Origin: Argonema galeatum A003/A1
Lineage (GTDB): Bacteria > Cyanobacteriota > Cyanobacteriia > Cyanobacteriales > Aerosakkonemataceae
Direction: 5' to 3'
Assembly (NCBI RefSeq): GCF_023333595.1
Contig: NZ_JAIQZM010000004.1
Location: forward strand, 1 to 64,000
DNA length: 64,000 nt
Part shown: piece by piece, positions 53,006-61,981 of the stretch
How the letters are laid out: each line of letters starts with the position of its first letter
How positions within the stretch are numbered: the stretch's first letter is position 1
Notes under the pieces: model-generated
The model's input: only the letters and a program-made list of their open reading frames with translations
Databases searched by the model: none
Told to the model about the DNA's origin: nothing
Translations under genes and position numbers: made by a program

Positions 53006-53184
53006 TTCTTAATCCGCTTTTTAGCTTCTGGATGGGAAATAATATCACCAGTCTCGACTTGCTTTAAACCTTGTTCAACTTTGTATAAAAAGTACAGGCG
53101 TTCCATCACTTCCTCAAAAGTAACGTCTTGCGACATTTCCTCTACCGCCTTGAGAACTTTATCTTTTACTGTAGTATTTGTCAT
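52996..53184 (-). CDS. ParD-like antitoxin, toxin lost
   Basis: A 62-residue helical protein (TVKDKVLKAVEEMSQDVTFE, EVMERLYFLYKVEQGLKQVE, ending HPEAKKRIKKW). The MERLYFLYKVEQGL motif is frequent in small cyanobacterial antitoxins that precede RelE/ParE toxins. Its stop overlaps the start of a toxin frame of which only nine codons survive. It is now an orphan antitoxin. Confidence 0.7.
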   Translation of the reverse strand: MTNTTVKDKVLKAVEEMSQDVTFEEVMERLYFLYKVEQGLKQVETGDIISHPEAKKRIKKWQ

Positions 53185-53349
53185 AAGTAAGTGTTCTCCG
53201 ATCGAACGTCTATAAAATATATGTTAAGCCATATTGATGAAAACTGGCACAAAGCGCGATCGCGAAGCGTGGCGTTAGCCGTATCGCTCTTTTTTCTTTT
53301 TCATAATAGAAAGTGCGATCGCCTATAATGTTATAAAAGAGGTAATCTT

Positions 53350-53997
53350 ATGAATACACTACAGACAAAAGTAGCAACTGACACCTGGGTTGTAGCGAGT
53401 TGGGATGAATTTATCCAGACTTGTGAAGATCCAGCTTACAAAAAAGCCAAGTGCTACTACCGCAACGGAGAAATGAGGATTGAAACAATGGGAATTGGGC
53501 CAAATCACGCCAGCGATAATACAATTATCATCTTTGCTGTCAACCTATTATGTACAATCAAAGGTATTCCTGTCAAAGGTTTAACCAACGGTAGCTACCA
53601 GAAAACTGGTGTAAGAGAAGCTCAACCAGATATATCTTACTATATTGGAGAGCGATCGCAATTTGCGCCAACAGGAAGCGCTATAGCCAATCTTGATAAT
53701 GTTGCACCGCCCGATTTAGCGATCGAAGTCGCCGATACAAGTTTAGCTGACGATCTAGGGGAGAAACGATTACTTTACGAAGAGTTAGAAGTTAGGGAAT
53801 ATTGGGTAGTAGACGTACAAAAAGCACTAATTATTGCTTTTGCTATTATCGCCAATAATGGCAGTAGGCGGATTACTGAGTCAGAGATTTTACCGGGATT
53901 GCAAATTTCTTTGTTAGAGGAAGCTTTACGGCGCAGTCGCGATGAGGATCAAACACAAGTAGGCGCTTGGTTGTTAACGCAATTTCAGCAATTATAA
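53350..53997 (+). CDS. Uma2-family (DUF820) putative endonuclease
   Basis: A 215-residue PD-(D/E)xK-fold protein, second Uma2 member in the window. Landmarks: YYRNGEMRIETMGIGPNHAS, AQPDISYYIGERSQ with its Asp, PPDLAIEVADTS (the core Glu; the usual Lys position is Asp in EVADTS), EKRLLYEELEVREYWVVD. The E-x-K triad therefore looks incomplete, as in many Uma2 proteins. The first ~12 residues differ from the other copy. Single gene. Confidence 0.85.
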   Translation: MNTLQTKVATDTWVVASWDEFIQTCEDPAYKKAKCYYRNGEMRIETMGIGPNHASDNTIIIFAVNLLCTIKGIPVKGLTNGSYQKTGVREAQPDISYYIGERSQFAPTGSAIANLDNVAPPDLAIEVADTSLADDLGEKRLLYEELEVREYWVVDVQKALIIAFAIIANNGSRRITESEILPGLQISLLEEALRRSRDEDQTQVGAWLLTQFQQL

Positions 53998-54011
53998 AAT
54001 TAATAACTTTC

Positions 54012-54533
54012 CTATCTTTGTCTGCCAAATTGCCAATCCTCACCCCCAGGTAACTGAGTTAAATAATCATCTACCACTGCGGCTAACTCCTTAATCGAGT
54101 GATAATATGTCAAATATAACAGACTTTTAGCCGTGATAATTACCCGATTTCTATCTACCATCTCAGATAGTTGAAATGAAGTGTAATTACCATTGAACAC
54201 TTCTACACTCGCATCGCGAATTGCCTGTTCTAGCGTATTTTCCAGCATTGTATCCCATTCATTTTGTTTGACGTAATAGGAAGTTTTATTATCTTGCAGA
54301 TTCAAGTCTTTAATTTCGATAATCGAACCGCGAATAGAAGCCGCCCAAGAATTAGTTAACCGCTGTTCCAGTTGGTTTTTAATCAAATGAATCAGCATCC
54401 TGAGAAGAAACGATTTAATATACCGTAGCGTCCCTTTTTTACTCATCCAATCTAGTTCGTCTACAATTGCCAAAGCGTCTTCATAGCGTCCTTCCAGGAT
54501 ACTCGCTCTTAAATCAATTAATTCCTGAGTCAT
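54012..54533 (-). CDS. DUF29-family protein
   Basis: A 173-residue helical protein of the DUF29 family, abundant in cyanobacteria and of unknown function. Typical elements are DLRASILEGRYEDALAIVDE near the start, IKSFLLRMLIHLIKNQLEQR in the middle and SWAASIRGSI right after. The middle region of this family resembles a DNA- or protein-binding helical bundle, but no role is established. Ends 14 bp from the convergent Uma2 gene. Confidence 0.8.
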   Translation of the reverse strand: MTQELIDLRASILEGRYEDALAIVDELDWMSKKGTLRYIKSFLLRMLIHLIKNQLEQRLTNSWAASIRGSIIEIKDLNLQDNKTSYYVKQNEWDTMLENTLEQAIRDASVEVFNGNYTSFQLSEMVDRNRVIITAKSLLYLTYYHSIKELAAVVDDYLTQLPGGEDWQFGRQR

Positions 54534-54616
54534 AATTGATACCGACCTCCCCGGCTGGTTTCCAATAAGCTAAGTATAGCTAAAAATTGTGGTGAGCAAA
54601 TGGCAAAAAGCTTATT

Positions 54617-55894
54617 TTATGAAAGTGCGCTCGCACTTTCATTTCCTACCCCGAAATCAATCGCAATTACCGTAGCGTAAGGATCGATCGCTATTTCTGG
54701 CACTTTAATTATTAACTCACCAATCGGATCGCCATTTAACAGCGAATCCATAATCGCGCAACGAGTAGTATAAGAAAGTTCCATCCCACTACCCAAAACC
54801 TGCACGGATTTTACTCTTTTAATAGGCACTCCCCGCAGGTCAATGCTATCATAAGGTTTCATCAATAAATGTAGGTAAATTCTATTTCCTCGGCGGGTGG
54901 AAGGGCCATAAAATTGCCAAGGTTCTAATCCAGGTTCTGTACCGATAATACTCTCTTCATTGTCACCAATCCAGTTTTCTACCTCTGCCAATCTTCCCAG
55001 CAATTCTAGTTGAATTTTGCCATCACCCATTGGGCTAACATTCAACAGCAAATTGCCACCTTTGCCAGCTACTTCACACAAAGTATGAATTATGCGCCGA
55101 GGTGATTTAAAACTTTTATCGTTTGAGTTATAACCCCAACTTTCATTAATTGTCATGCAGGTTTCCCAAGCACAAAGCGGCGGTTGGGGAGGAATAAATT
55201 GTTCTGGCGTATCGAAGTCACCGCAGCCCGGTAAGCGATCGTTAATTAAAATTTCTGGCTGTAACGATCGCACCATTTCACCTAATTCTTTGGCTTGCCA
55301 TTGTTCCGGCGTGCGTTCCCAACTACCATCAAACCAAATTATATCTATTTTACCATAATTTGTCAATAATTCCCGCACTTGGTTAAACATAAAATCAATA
55401 AACCGTTGCCATTGTGCGGGATTGGGTTGACGATATTGCCCAAAAATGTATGGTTTATCAGCTTCGGTGAAAGCAGGATAATCGGGGTGATGCCAATCTA
55501 TTAAAGAGAAGTATAAACCAACTCGCAAACCAGCCGATCGCATGGCGTCCACAAATTCCCCTACAATATCTTTACCGTAGGGCGATCGCTGAATTGAAAA
55601 GTCAGATACCTGGGTATGAAACATGGCAAAACCATCATGATGTTTCGCCGTCAAAATCGCATATTGCATACCCAAGCATTTCGCAAACTTCGCCCACTCC
55701 TGCGGGTTATAATTCTGGGGATTAAAAGTTGATGCGGTACTGTGATATTCCTCTACCGGGATATTTTGGGAATAGGGAAGACTGAACGCACCTCCGACTA
55801 AAGGCCAGGATAACTCACAACCGCGTTGGCTGCTATGTCCCCAATGCACGAACATCCCAAAACGAGCAGTATCGAACCAATTTTTATCAGGCAT
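54617..55894 (-). CDS. Alpha-L-fucosidase-like glycoside hydrolase (GH29)
   Basis: A TIM-barrel hydrolase of 425 residues, likely cleaving fucose or a related residue from glycans. WFDTARFGMFVHWGHSS at the start, YAILTAKHHDGFAMF and the nucleophile Asp in IDIIWFDGSWER are GH29 hallmarks. GKGGNLLLNVSPMGDG ends the barrel. There is no signal peptide, so it may act on intracellular material. I start at ATG 55894 (MPDKNWF), leaving 7 bp after asnS; ATG 55915 would overlap asnS by 14 bp. Being in an asnS operon is unexplained. Confidence 0.88.
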   Translation of the reverse strand: MPDKNWFDTARFGMFVHWGHSSQRGCELSWPLVGGAFSLPYSQNIPVEEYHSTASTFNPQNYNPQEWAKFAKCLGMQYAILTAKHHDGFAMFHTQVSDFSIQRSPYGKDIVGEFVDAMRSAGLRVGLYFSLIDWHHPDYPAFTEADKPYIFGQYRQPNPAQWQRFIDFMFNQVRELLTNYGKIDIIWFDGSWERTPEQWQAKELGEMVRSLQPEILINDRLPGCGDFDTPEQFIPPQPPLCAWETCMTINESWGYNSNDKSFKSPRRIIHTLCEVAGKGGNLLLNVSPMGDGKIQLELLGRLAEVENWIGDNEESIIGTEPGLEPWQFYGPSTRRGNRIYLHLLMKPYDSIDLRGVPIKRVKSVQVLGSGMELSYTTRCAIMDSLLNGDPIGELIIKVPEIAIDPYATVIAIDFGVGNESASALS

Positions 55895-55901
55895 TTTTCG
55901 C

Positions 55902-57290
55902 TTAAAATTCCACACTCAACGGCGCACGCGGGAAAGGAATCACATCCCGAATATTCCCCATTCCCGTCATAAATTGTACCAATCTTTCAAATCCCAAACC
56001 AAACCCGGCGTGAGGAACTGTACCATAGCGGCGTAAATCCAAATACCACCATAAATCTGTGGCATTTATGCCCATACTTTCAATTCGCCGCTGTAGCATT
56101 TCCAGACGTTCTTCCCGTTGCGAACCACCAATAATTTCGCCGATTTTGGGAGCCAAAATATCCATCGCCCGCACTGTTTTTTCGTCATCGTTGAGACGCA
56201 TATAAAAAGCTTTAATTTTGGCGGGATAATCGGTGACAATCACAGGCTTTTTGAACAGTTCTTCAGCTAGGTAACGTTCGTGTTCTGATTGTAAATCTAA
56301 TCCCCAACTGACTGGATATTCAAACTTTTTATCAGCTTTTTCCAAAAGCGCGATCGCATCCGTATATGTCAACCGCTCAAACTCATTATTGATAATATTT
56401 TCAGCCGTAGCTAAAACGGAATTATCAATCCGCTGATTGAAAAACTCCATATCTTCCGGGCAGTTATCCAAGACATATTTAAAGATATATTTCAGAAACT
56501 CCTCAGCCAAATCCATATCTCCTTCCAAGTCGCAGAAAGCAATCTCAGGTTCCACCATCCAAAACTCTGCCAAATGACGGGAAGTATTAGAATTTTCAGC
56601 CCGGAAAGTCGGCCCAAATGTATAAACATTACTAAAAGCCATCGCCATCACTTCAGCTTCCAATTGTCCGCTGACAGTTAAATAAGCGGGGCGTCCAAAA
56701 AAGTCTTTGCTATAATCAACTTCTTGCTTTTCCGTGCGGGGAACATCCTTCAAATCCAAACTCGTAACAGCGAACATTTCTCCCGCGCCTTCGCAATCGC
56801 TAGCGGTGATAATGGGGGCATGAACCCAGATAAAACCGCGTTCTTGAAAAAACTGATGAATTGCCGTTGCACAGGCATTGCGGACGCGGAAAACCGCACC
56901 AAAAGAATTAGTGCGCGATCGCAAATGTCCAATTTCCCGCAAAAACTCAAACGAGTGCCTTTTCTTTTGTAGCGGATAAGTTTCGGGATCGGCTTCACCA
57001 TAAACCTTTACCGCCGACGCCTTCAACTCGATTCGCTGTCCCTTCGCTGGAGACGACACCAGCACTCCCTCAACTTCCAGAGATGCGCCCGTGTTCAACT
57101 GCTTGAGCATTGTAGCATAATCTGGCAAATCCTGATTCAGCACCACTTGCAAGTTCGCCAGAGAAGAACCATCATTTACCTCCACAAAGGTAAACTCTTT
57201 CAATTCCCGTTTCGTGCGAACCCAACCTTGAACTTTCACAGATTCATCAGGTTGGCCATTTTTGAGTAAATCGGCAATACGTCGAGTCAT
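55902..57290 (-). CDS. asnS: Asparaginyl-tRNA synthetase
   Basis: Class IIb aminoacyl-tRNA synthetase charging tRNA-Asn. An OB-fold anticodon-binding domain ([20 protein letters not shown]) is followed by the catalytic domain: motif 2 around [20 protein letters not shown] and motif 3 [15 protein letters not shown] near the end. At 462 residues it is full length. ATG 57290 follows a run of GGATTTT repeats. The GH29 gene lies directly downstream on the same strand. Confidence 0.95.
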   Translation of the reverse strand: MTRRIADLLKNGQPDESVKVQGWVRTKRELKEFTFVEVNDGSSLANLQVVLNQDLPDYATMLKQLNTGASLEVEGVLVSSPAKGQRIELKASAVKVYGEADPETYPLQKKRHSFEFLREIGHLRSRTNSFGAVFRVRNACATAIHQFFQERGFIWVHAPIITASDCEGAGEMFAVTSLDLKDVPRTEKQEVDYSKDFFGRPAYLTVSGQLEAEVMAMAFSNVYTFGPTFRAENSNTSRHLAEFWMVEPEIAFCDLEGDMDLAEEFLKYIFKYVLDNCPEDMEFFNQRIDNSVLATAENIINNEFERLTYTDAIALLEKADKKFEYPVSWGLDLQSEHERYLAEELFKKPVIVTDYPAKIKAFYMRLNDDEKTVRAMDILAPKIGEIIGGSQREERLEMLQRRIESMGINATDLWWYLDLRRYGTVPHAGFGLGFERLVQFMTGMGNIRDVIPFPRAPLSVEF

Positions 57291-57367
57291 ATCGATTTTG
57301 GATTTTGGATTTTGGATTTTGGATTAACCAAAACTAGGCAGACAGATGGCAAGAAATATGCTTCACT

Positions 57368-57748
57368 TTAGCCACTACAAGATTTTAGCAGCCAGCCGAT
57401 CGCGATCCCCATCCCCCCAAAGCGGACAGCCATCCAAAAAGGCTCCTTCAGGCTACTCCAAGAGAAAAGACTGCTTTCTAAGTTAACTTCCAACACTTCC
57501 AACTGCTGTTTAATTTCCTGCAACTCTCGGCTTAGTTCCGGGGATCGGTTGGTACGCCGTTGTTGTCGCACTTCCTCATAGCGATGTTTTAATTCAACCT
57601 GTCGCTGTTTATCCTGTTGTACTTGAGCATAGCGTTCCTTGAGGGCTTGGAGCGATCGGTCTACTTCCTCCAACCCTTGCACAAATTCTCGTTCAAACTC
57701 TTCCGATTGGTCTGGGGATCGCTGGTCAGATTCTCGATCGGGCTTCAT
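57368..57748 (-). CDS. Coiled-coil protein with C-terminal membrane segment
   Basis: A 126-residue protein: residues ~18-90 form a long charged coiled coil (FVQGLEEVDRSLQALKERYA, ELSRELQEIKQQLEVLEVNL) and residues ~105-123 a TM or membrane-associated segment (MAVRFGGMGIAIGWLLK). A tail-anchored arrangement with the coil in the cytoplasm is likely. Widely conserved in cyanobacteria as far as I can tell, but without known function. Divergent from the 57786 gene. Confidence 0.7.
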   Translation of the reverse strand: MKPDRESDQRSPDQSEEFEREFVQGLEEVDRSLQALKERYAQVQQDKQRQVELKHRYEEVRQQRRTNRSPELSRELQEIKQQLEVLEVNLESSLFSWSSLKEPFWMAVRFGGMGIAIGWLLKSCSG

Positions 57749-57785
57749 AAAGTAGAGTAAGAGTAAATGCGAGTGTGACTTCAGT

Positions 57786-58073
57786 ATGCCCGAACCGACC
57801 CAGCTTCTGAAAACCGATATCCTAAAAGAGCTTAGTACCCTGGAACTAGCTCAAGCGCTCATGGAGCGGCTCACCATCACCCCGAACGACTGGCACCGCC
57901 TTAAATCTAACCGCAAAGCGCGTGCTAGCGAGCAAGCAGCCGGTGCGATCGTCTTTCTGCTTAACGATAAGCCAGAAGAAGCCCTGCTAAGATTAAACCA
58001 AGCATCAGGCTGGATCGATCGCTCAATTTCAGCGCCTCCCTGTCCTACGCACAGTCAAAAGGAGATCTCTTGA
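57786..58073 (+). CDS. Small conserved hypothetical protein
   Basis: A 95-residue helical protein: LLKTDILKELSTLELAQALM, then RLTITPNDWHRLKSNRKARA, then QAAGAIVFLLNDKPEEALLR LNQASGWIDRSI (in parts). The pattern of W-H-R-L-K and LLNDKPEEAL recalls small cyanobacterial proteins of unknown function. The last residues (PTHSQKEIS) look unconserved. Convergent with the 58092 gene, 18 bp away. Confidence 0.65.
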   Translation: MPEPTQLLKTDILKELSTLELAQALMERLTITPNDWHRLKSNRKARASEQAAGAIVFLLNDKPEEALLRLNQASGWIDRSISAPPCPTHSQKEIS

Positions 58074-58091
58074 GCAGGGAAGGATCTTCCC

Positions 58092-58541
58092 CTAGCGAAA
58101 CAGGGGTAGTCTGTACCGGCTCTTAATCTGCTTGCATAGACTCAACTCTGTTCCGTCAGGGTTCCAAACCACTTGCTCAAAAACTTTGTATAGAATATAC
58201 AAACCTCTGCCGCATTCAGACTCTTCGGGAGGCAAATGCCCATCGGGATCGACTTGAGAAAGACAACAAGAGCTAAATCCCGCTCCTTGGTCTGAAATCA
58301 CCCACCAATAGTGATCTGCAAGCATTGCAAATCGCACTACAACTGTTTTACTAGGATCTAGCTTATTCCCATGCTTGGCAGCATTCACCAAAGCTTCCTG
58401 TAATCCCAGTCGTACTTCTGCTTGCCATTGGTCAGGGATTTCAGCCACAAGCAGATCCAGAATCGGACAAAGGTAGAGAGTCGAGGCAAAGCTAATCGTA
58501 GCCCAGCAGCGCCCAACCGGACGCCTTGAAATAGCAATCAC
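58092..58541 (-). CDS. HATPase-domain anti-sigma regulatory factor (RsbW-like)
   Basis: A GHKL ATPase domain of 149 residues like RsbW/SpoIIAB, which bind and inhibit sigma factors or switch partners through an STAS antagonist. N box: LGLQEALVNAAKHGN, with the Mg-binding Asn; G1 box: VISDQGAGFS; G2 region: ESECGRGLYILYKV. No adjoining STAS or sigma gene is visible, so its partner must be elsewhere. A 35-codon frame with a good ribosome site lies 143 bp upstream. Confidence 0.87.
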   Translation of the reverse strand: MIAISRRPVGRCWATISFASTLYLCPILDLLVAEIPDQWQAEVRLGLQEALVNAAKHGNKLDPSKTVVVRFAMLADHYWWVISDQGAGFSSCCLSQVDPDGHLPPEESECGRGLYILYKVFEQVVWNPDGTELSLCKQIKSRYRLPLFR

Positions 58542-58683
58542 TCTGAAGACCCCCTCGCTTTCAGGTGGACATACTGAAGTTTTTGCACAGCTTCCATCCT
58601 TGCGATCGTTGCATTGTATTTGGTTATAAGCTTTTTCTCAGGTCTAATGGGTTCATAACTAGGCTTTGCCACCTACATTGCAA

Positions 58684-58791
58684 TCATTTTTGTGCATTTT
58701 CTTGTATGATGCCTAAGTTTGCTTCGATCCCACTAGGTGAGCATTCCCATCCGAGATTTTGACAATCGATAGCTTGAGCAATAGCCATCAT
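58684..58791 (-). CDS. Possible small protein, 35 residues
   Basis: ATG 58791 (a second ATG follows directly) is preceded by AGAGGTGAA, one of the better Shine-Dalgarno matches in this window. The frame reads MAIAQAIDCQNLGWECSPSG and then IEANLGIIQENAQK before TGA. It lies in a 447-bp gap upstream of the anti-sigma-type gene, on the same strand. No homology is claimed. The rest of 58542-58988 holds GATTTTA and CCCCTAG repeats. Confidence 0.35.
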   Translation of the reverse strand: MMAIAQAIDCQNLGWECSPSGIEANLGIIQENAQK

Positions 58792-58988
58792 TTCACCTCT
58801 ACAGGTGTATAGTTTCTCGGTGGGGGTCATACCTACCTATTTTCTATTGTATCGAAACATTCTTAAAAAACCAGTGGGGGCTAGAGGGGAATTTTAGATT
58901 TTAGATTTTAGATTTAATTTCAAGAAAGAAATCTTCTCCCCTAGCCCCTAGCCCCTAATCCCTAGCCCCATTCTTCCCCCTGGCCCGA

Positions 58989-60461
58989 TCAAATACCAAA
59001 GAGGCTTTGAATGCGTTTGCGTATCCAGATAAAAGGGTTCTCCTCCAAACCATCTTCCGTCAATAAGCCCAAGTCTCGCAGAGCCTGCTGACGTTGAGAT
59101 AAGGTTTGGGCTATTTGATCTGCTAAATCCCGATGCTCTTGCAATAATTTCTGTAAATCATTGCGATCGACAACAAAAAGTATCGTATCTGACAAAGTGC
59201 GAACCGTTGCTGAGCGGGGAATTCCCAACAGCAAAGACATCTCGCCAAAAAACTCCCCATCGTGAAGCGTTGCGATATACTTCTGTGCCCGCTCAGAAAA
59301 AACTTCTACAGAACCTGTCAAAATAATGTAAAATGAATCTCCTGGTTCATTTTCTAGACACACAACCTGCCCTGCTGGAAACAACTGTCGATACCCGTAT
59401 TCAATCAATTGCCGCAGTTCTAAGTCCTTGCAAGACTCAAAGTAAGTCACCCGCCGCAACAAATCGCGGAGAGTCAAGTTACTGGGTGACTTGGAAACTG
59501 GATGAATTGGTTCAGATGGTACGGTTTTTTGGGAAGGTTCTTTGCCATCGGTAACTTCAGTATCGCTACTTTTATTAACCAGCGTATTTAACTGTTCTAT
59601 ATTTTTAATCGACAGTTCACGCTGCGGGAAAGGGGTTTTGATGTGGCGGTGGCGTAATTCATGCTCAATATGAAAGTTTAAGGCACTTTTAATTGGATCG
59701 CTATTTGGAGGTTCGTCTATCCAAACCAACAATTCAAAATTTAAACAACTATCCCCAAAACTTTTAAACCATACTTTAGGAGAAGGATAAGATAAGACTC
59801 CAGACTCCATACGAGCGGCAGCCAAAAGTGCCTCTGTGACCGATACAGTGTCACTGCCATAGGCAACCCCGACGGGGATATGGATACAGCATTTCGGATC
59901 TCGATAACTCCAGTTAATAATATTATTTTCGACAAAACGGATATTAGGAACGATCACAAACACGCCGTCGATAGTACGGACAATCGTAGAACGGATAGAA
60001 ATATTTTCTACAGTTCCTAATAAGCCATCAACCTCGACAAAATCTCCGACTTTAATCGGTTGTTCCACCAGTAGCGTCAGTCCGCTGATAAAGTTACTGG
60101 CTAAATTTTGCAGCCCAAAGCCAAATCCAATTCCCAAAACTCCAGCTAATACAGTCAAAGAACTGAGGTCAATGCCTGCGGTTTGCAGCACGATCAAACA
60201 ACCCAAGGCGGCGAAGAAATAACCGATGACAGTAGCGATCGCTTCTCGACTTCCCCGATCCAGTTTCAAGCGCACCAGCAGCCTTTTCTTAATCCACTCG
60301 CTGAGAGATCGGGAAACGAAGAAAACTGCCAAACCTAACAAAATCAGCGATATAATCGAACTCAGAGAGAGAGATTTTTCCCCGATCTTAAAAAGCTCAG
60401 TCGTAAATAGCCTGGATAAGCTTGTGTAAATTTGCTGTCCGCCCTGGGAAATCCAATTCAT
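58989..60461 (-). CDS. MscS-family channel with cyclic-nucleotide-binding domain
   Basis: A 490-residue bCNG-type channel. Three TM helices (SSIISLILLGLAVFFVS; TVIGYFFAALGCLIVLQ; SSLTVLAGVLGIGFGFGLQN, the pore-lining one) lead to the MscS beta domain (VGDFVEVDGLLGTVENISIR). A C-terminal CNB domain (~345-460) has GSVEVFSERA and the phosphate-binding cassette GEFFGEMSLLLGIPRSATV, with Glu and Arg for cyclic nucleotide present. In relatives, ligand gates rather than tension alone. It may answer cAMP/cGMP; the cyclase-fold protein at 14818 is a far neighbour only. Confidence 0.9.
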   Translation of the reverse strand: MNWISQGGQQIYTSLSRLFTTELFKIGEKSLSLSSIISLILLGLAVFFVSRSLSEWIKKRLLVRLKLDRGSREAIATVIGYFFAALGCLIVLQTAGIDLSSLTVLAGVLGIGFGFGLQNLASNFISGLTLLVEQPIKVGDFVEVDGLLGTVENISIRSTIVRTIDGVFVIVPNIRFVENNIINWSYRDPKCCIHIPVGVAYGSDTVSVTEALLAAARMESGVLSYPSPKVWFKSFGDSCLNFELLVWIDEPPNSDPIKSALNFHIEHELRHRHIKTPFPQRELSIKNIEQLNTLVNKSSDTEVTDGKEPSQKTVPSEPIHPVSKSPSNLTLRDLLRRVTYFESCKDLELRQLIEYGYRQLFPAGQVVCLENEPGDSFYIILTGSVEVFSERAQKYIATLHDGEFFGEMSLLLGIPRSATVRTLSDTILFVVDRNDLQKLLQEHRDLADQIAQTLSQRQQALRDLGLLTEDGLEENPFIWIRKRIQSLFGI

Positions 60462-60594
60462 AATTTATCCGTATAAAATGTTATCGATTCTCGTCACTTC
60501 CAAGCGAATGCGGCAAAACTCCCGGCTTTGCCAGCGGGAAATTTGAATAAATCTATACTGAAGGTAGAGAGACAAATTCCGTCCGAGGGAAGCT

Positions 60595-61902
60595 ATGGCT
60601 GCAAATCCCAACATTATGCAAGCTGTCGAACAGCTGGGCTACCGCGTTACCTTAGGGGATGTGGCGGCAAAAGCAGGACTAGACCTAAATGTAGCTCAGC
60701 AAGGATTACTAGCGCTAGCATCCGACGCTGGCGGACATTTGCAGGTGGCAGAATCTGGGGAAATTGCTTACCAGTTTCCCCAGAATTTTCGGGCGATTTT
60801 GCGAAACAAGTTTTTGCGGTTGCGGCTACAAGAATGGTGGGAAAAGATCTGGAAGGTTTTGTTTTACCTGATCCGGATTAGCTTTGGGATAGTCTTGCTG
60901 GCTTCGATCGTTTTAATCTTTGTAGCGATCGCAATTATCCTCATCTCCCTCAATTCCAGTCGCGACAGCGACGACTCCCCCAGCAGCGACAACGGCGGCG
61001 GCACACTCTTCTTACCCTACTACTGGTTTGCTCCCGATTGGTTCTGGGTTTTCTATCCCGACTACGACACTCCCCAATACCAACATCGACGGCGGGAAAA
61101 ACCCCAGCTGAATTTTCTGGAAGCCATCTTCTCATTCCTGTTTGGCGATGGCAATCCCAATGCCAATCTAGAAGAACGCCGCTGGCAAGAAATCGGTACT
61201 GCCATTCGCAACAACCGGGGATCTGTAGTCGCAGAACAAATCGCGCCCTATCTAGACGACATCGGCGGGGGATACTCGCGAGAGTACGAAGACTATATGC
61301 TGCCGGTGCTGACTAGATTTAACGGATATCCCGAAGTCAGTCCCGATGGACAAATGGTGTATCGCTTTCCCGATTTGCAGGTAACAGCTGCCCAGCAGCA
61401 TCAACAACCAATACCTGCTTATCTGCAAGAGTTGTCCTGGCGTTTTAGTAGCGCCAGTTCCGGACAAAATATCCTCTCAATTGGATTGGGTGCTATCAAT
61501 TTAATCGGTGGCTTGGTTCTGGGTAACTTGTTGGCTGGTGGAACCGTTGCGGCGCAATTAGGGGGACTCGTCGGCTTTGTTCAGTCAATTTACTGGCTTT
61601 TGCTGGGCTACGGTATAGCTTTCCTCACAGTACCTTTAATTCGCTACTTTTGGATTCAGTGGCGCAACAGCAAGATCGACTTTCGCAATCAACAGCGGCA
61701 AGCAAGAACTATGCAACTAAAGCAACCCAGTCCAGAACTACAGAAAAAAATTGCTTACGCTCGCCAATTTGCGGCAGAAAAAGTGATCGATCGCAAAGAT
61801 TTGGTTTACACTACAGAAACCGATTTGCTGGAGCAGGAGCTCGAACATCAAGAGCAAATCGATGCCGAATGGCAGAGGCGTCTGAAAGACTCCGACTCTT
61901 AA
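60595..61902 (+). CDS. Conserved cyanobacterial membrane protein, function unknown
   Basis: A 435-residue protein. An N-terminal helical domain resembling a winged helix (QAVEQLGYRVTLGDVAAKAG, LDLNVAQQGLLALASDAGG) precedes a first TM (FGIVLLASIVLIFVAIAIIL) near residue 100. A large loop or soluble domain follows (PYYWFAPDWFWVFYPDYDTP), then a second copy-like segment EIGTAIRNNRGSVVAEQIAP / VYRFPDLQVTA echoing the first YQFPQNF part. Two more TMs lie at 290-345. A similar plan exists in plant chloroplast proteins (from memory). Divergent from the channel gene. Confidence 0.7.
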   Translation: MAANPNIMQAVEQLGYRVTLGDVAAKAGLDLNVAQQGLLALASDAGGHLQVAESGEIAYQFPQNFRAILRNKFLRLRLQEWWEKIWKVLFYLIRISFGIVLLASIVLIFVAIAIILISLNSSRDSDDSPSSDNGGGTLFLPYYWFAPDWFWVFYPDYDTPQYQHRRREKPQLNFLEAIFSFLFGDGNPNANLEERRWQEIGTAIRNNRGSVVAEQIAPYLDDIGGGYSREYEDYMLPVLTRFNGYPEVSPDGQMVYRFPDLQVTAAQQHQQPIPAYLQELSWRFSSASSGQNILSIGLGAINLIGGLVLGNLLAGGTVAAQLGGLVGFVQSIYWLLLGYGIAFLTVPLIRYFWIQWRNSKIDFRNQQRQARTMQLKQPSPELQKKIAYARQFAAEKVIDRKDLVYTTETDLLEQELEHQEQIDAEWQRRLKDSDS

Positions 61903-61981
61903 AAAACCAAAAAAACCGAAAAAACCATACCCGTAACTTGGGTATAGTTCACGTTAAAGCTACCGCTATACTGATTGTCGG

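Noticed and set aside
58565..58762. 65-codon plus-strand ORF
   Set aside because: Cys/His-rich product with no ribosome site; the opposite-strand small frame has a much better one.
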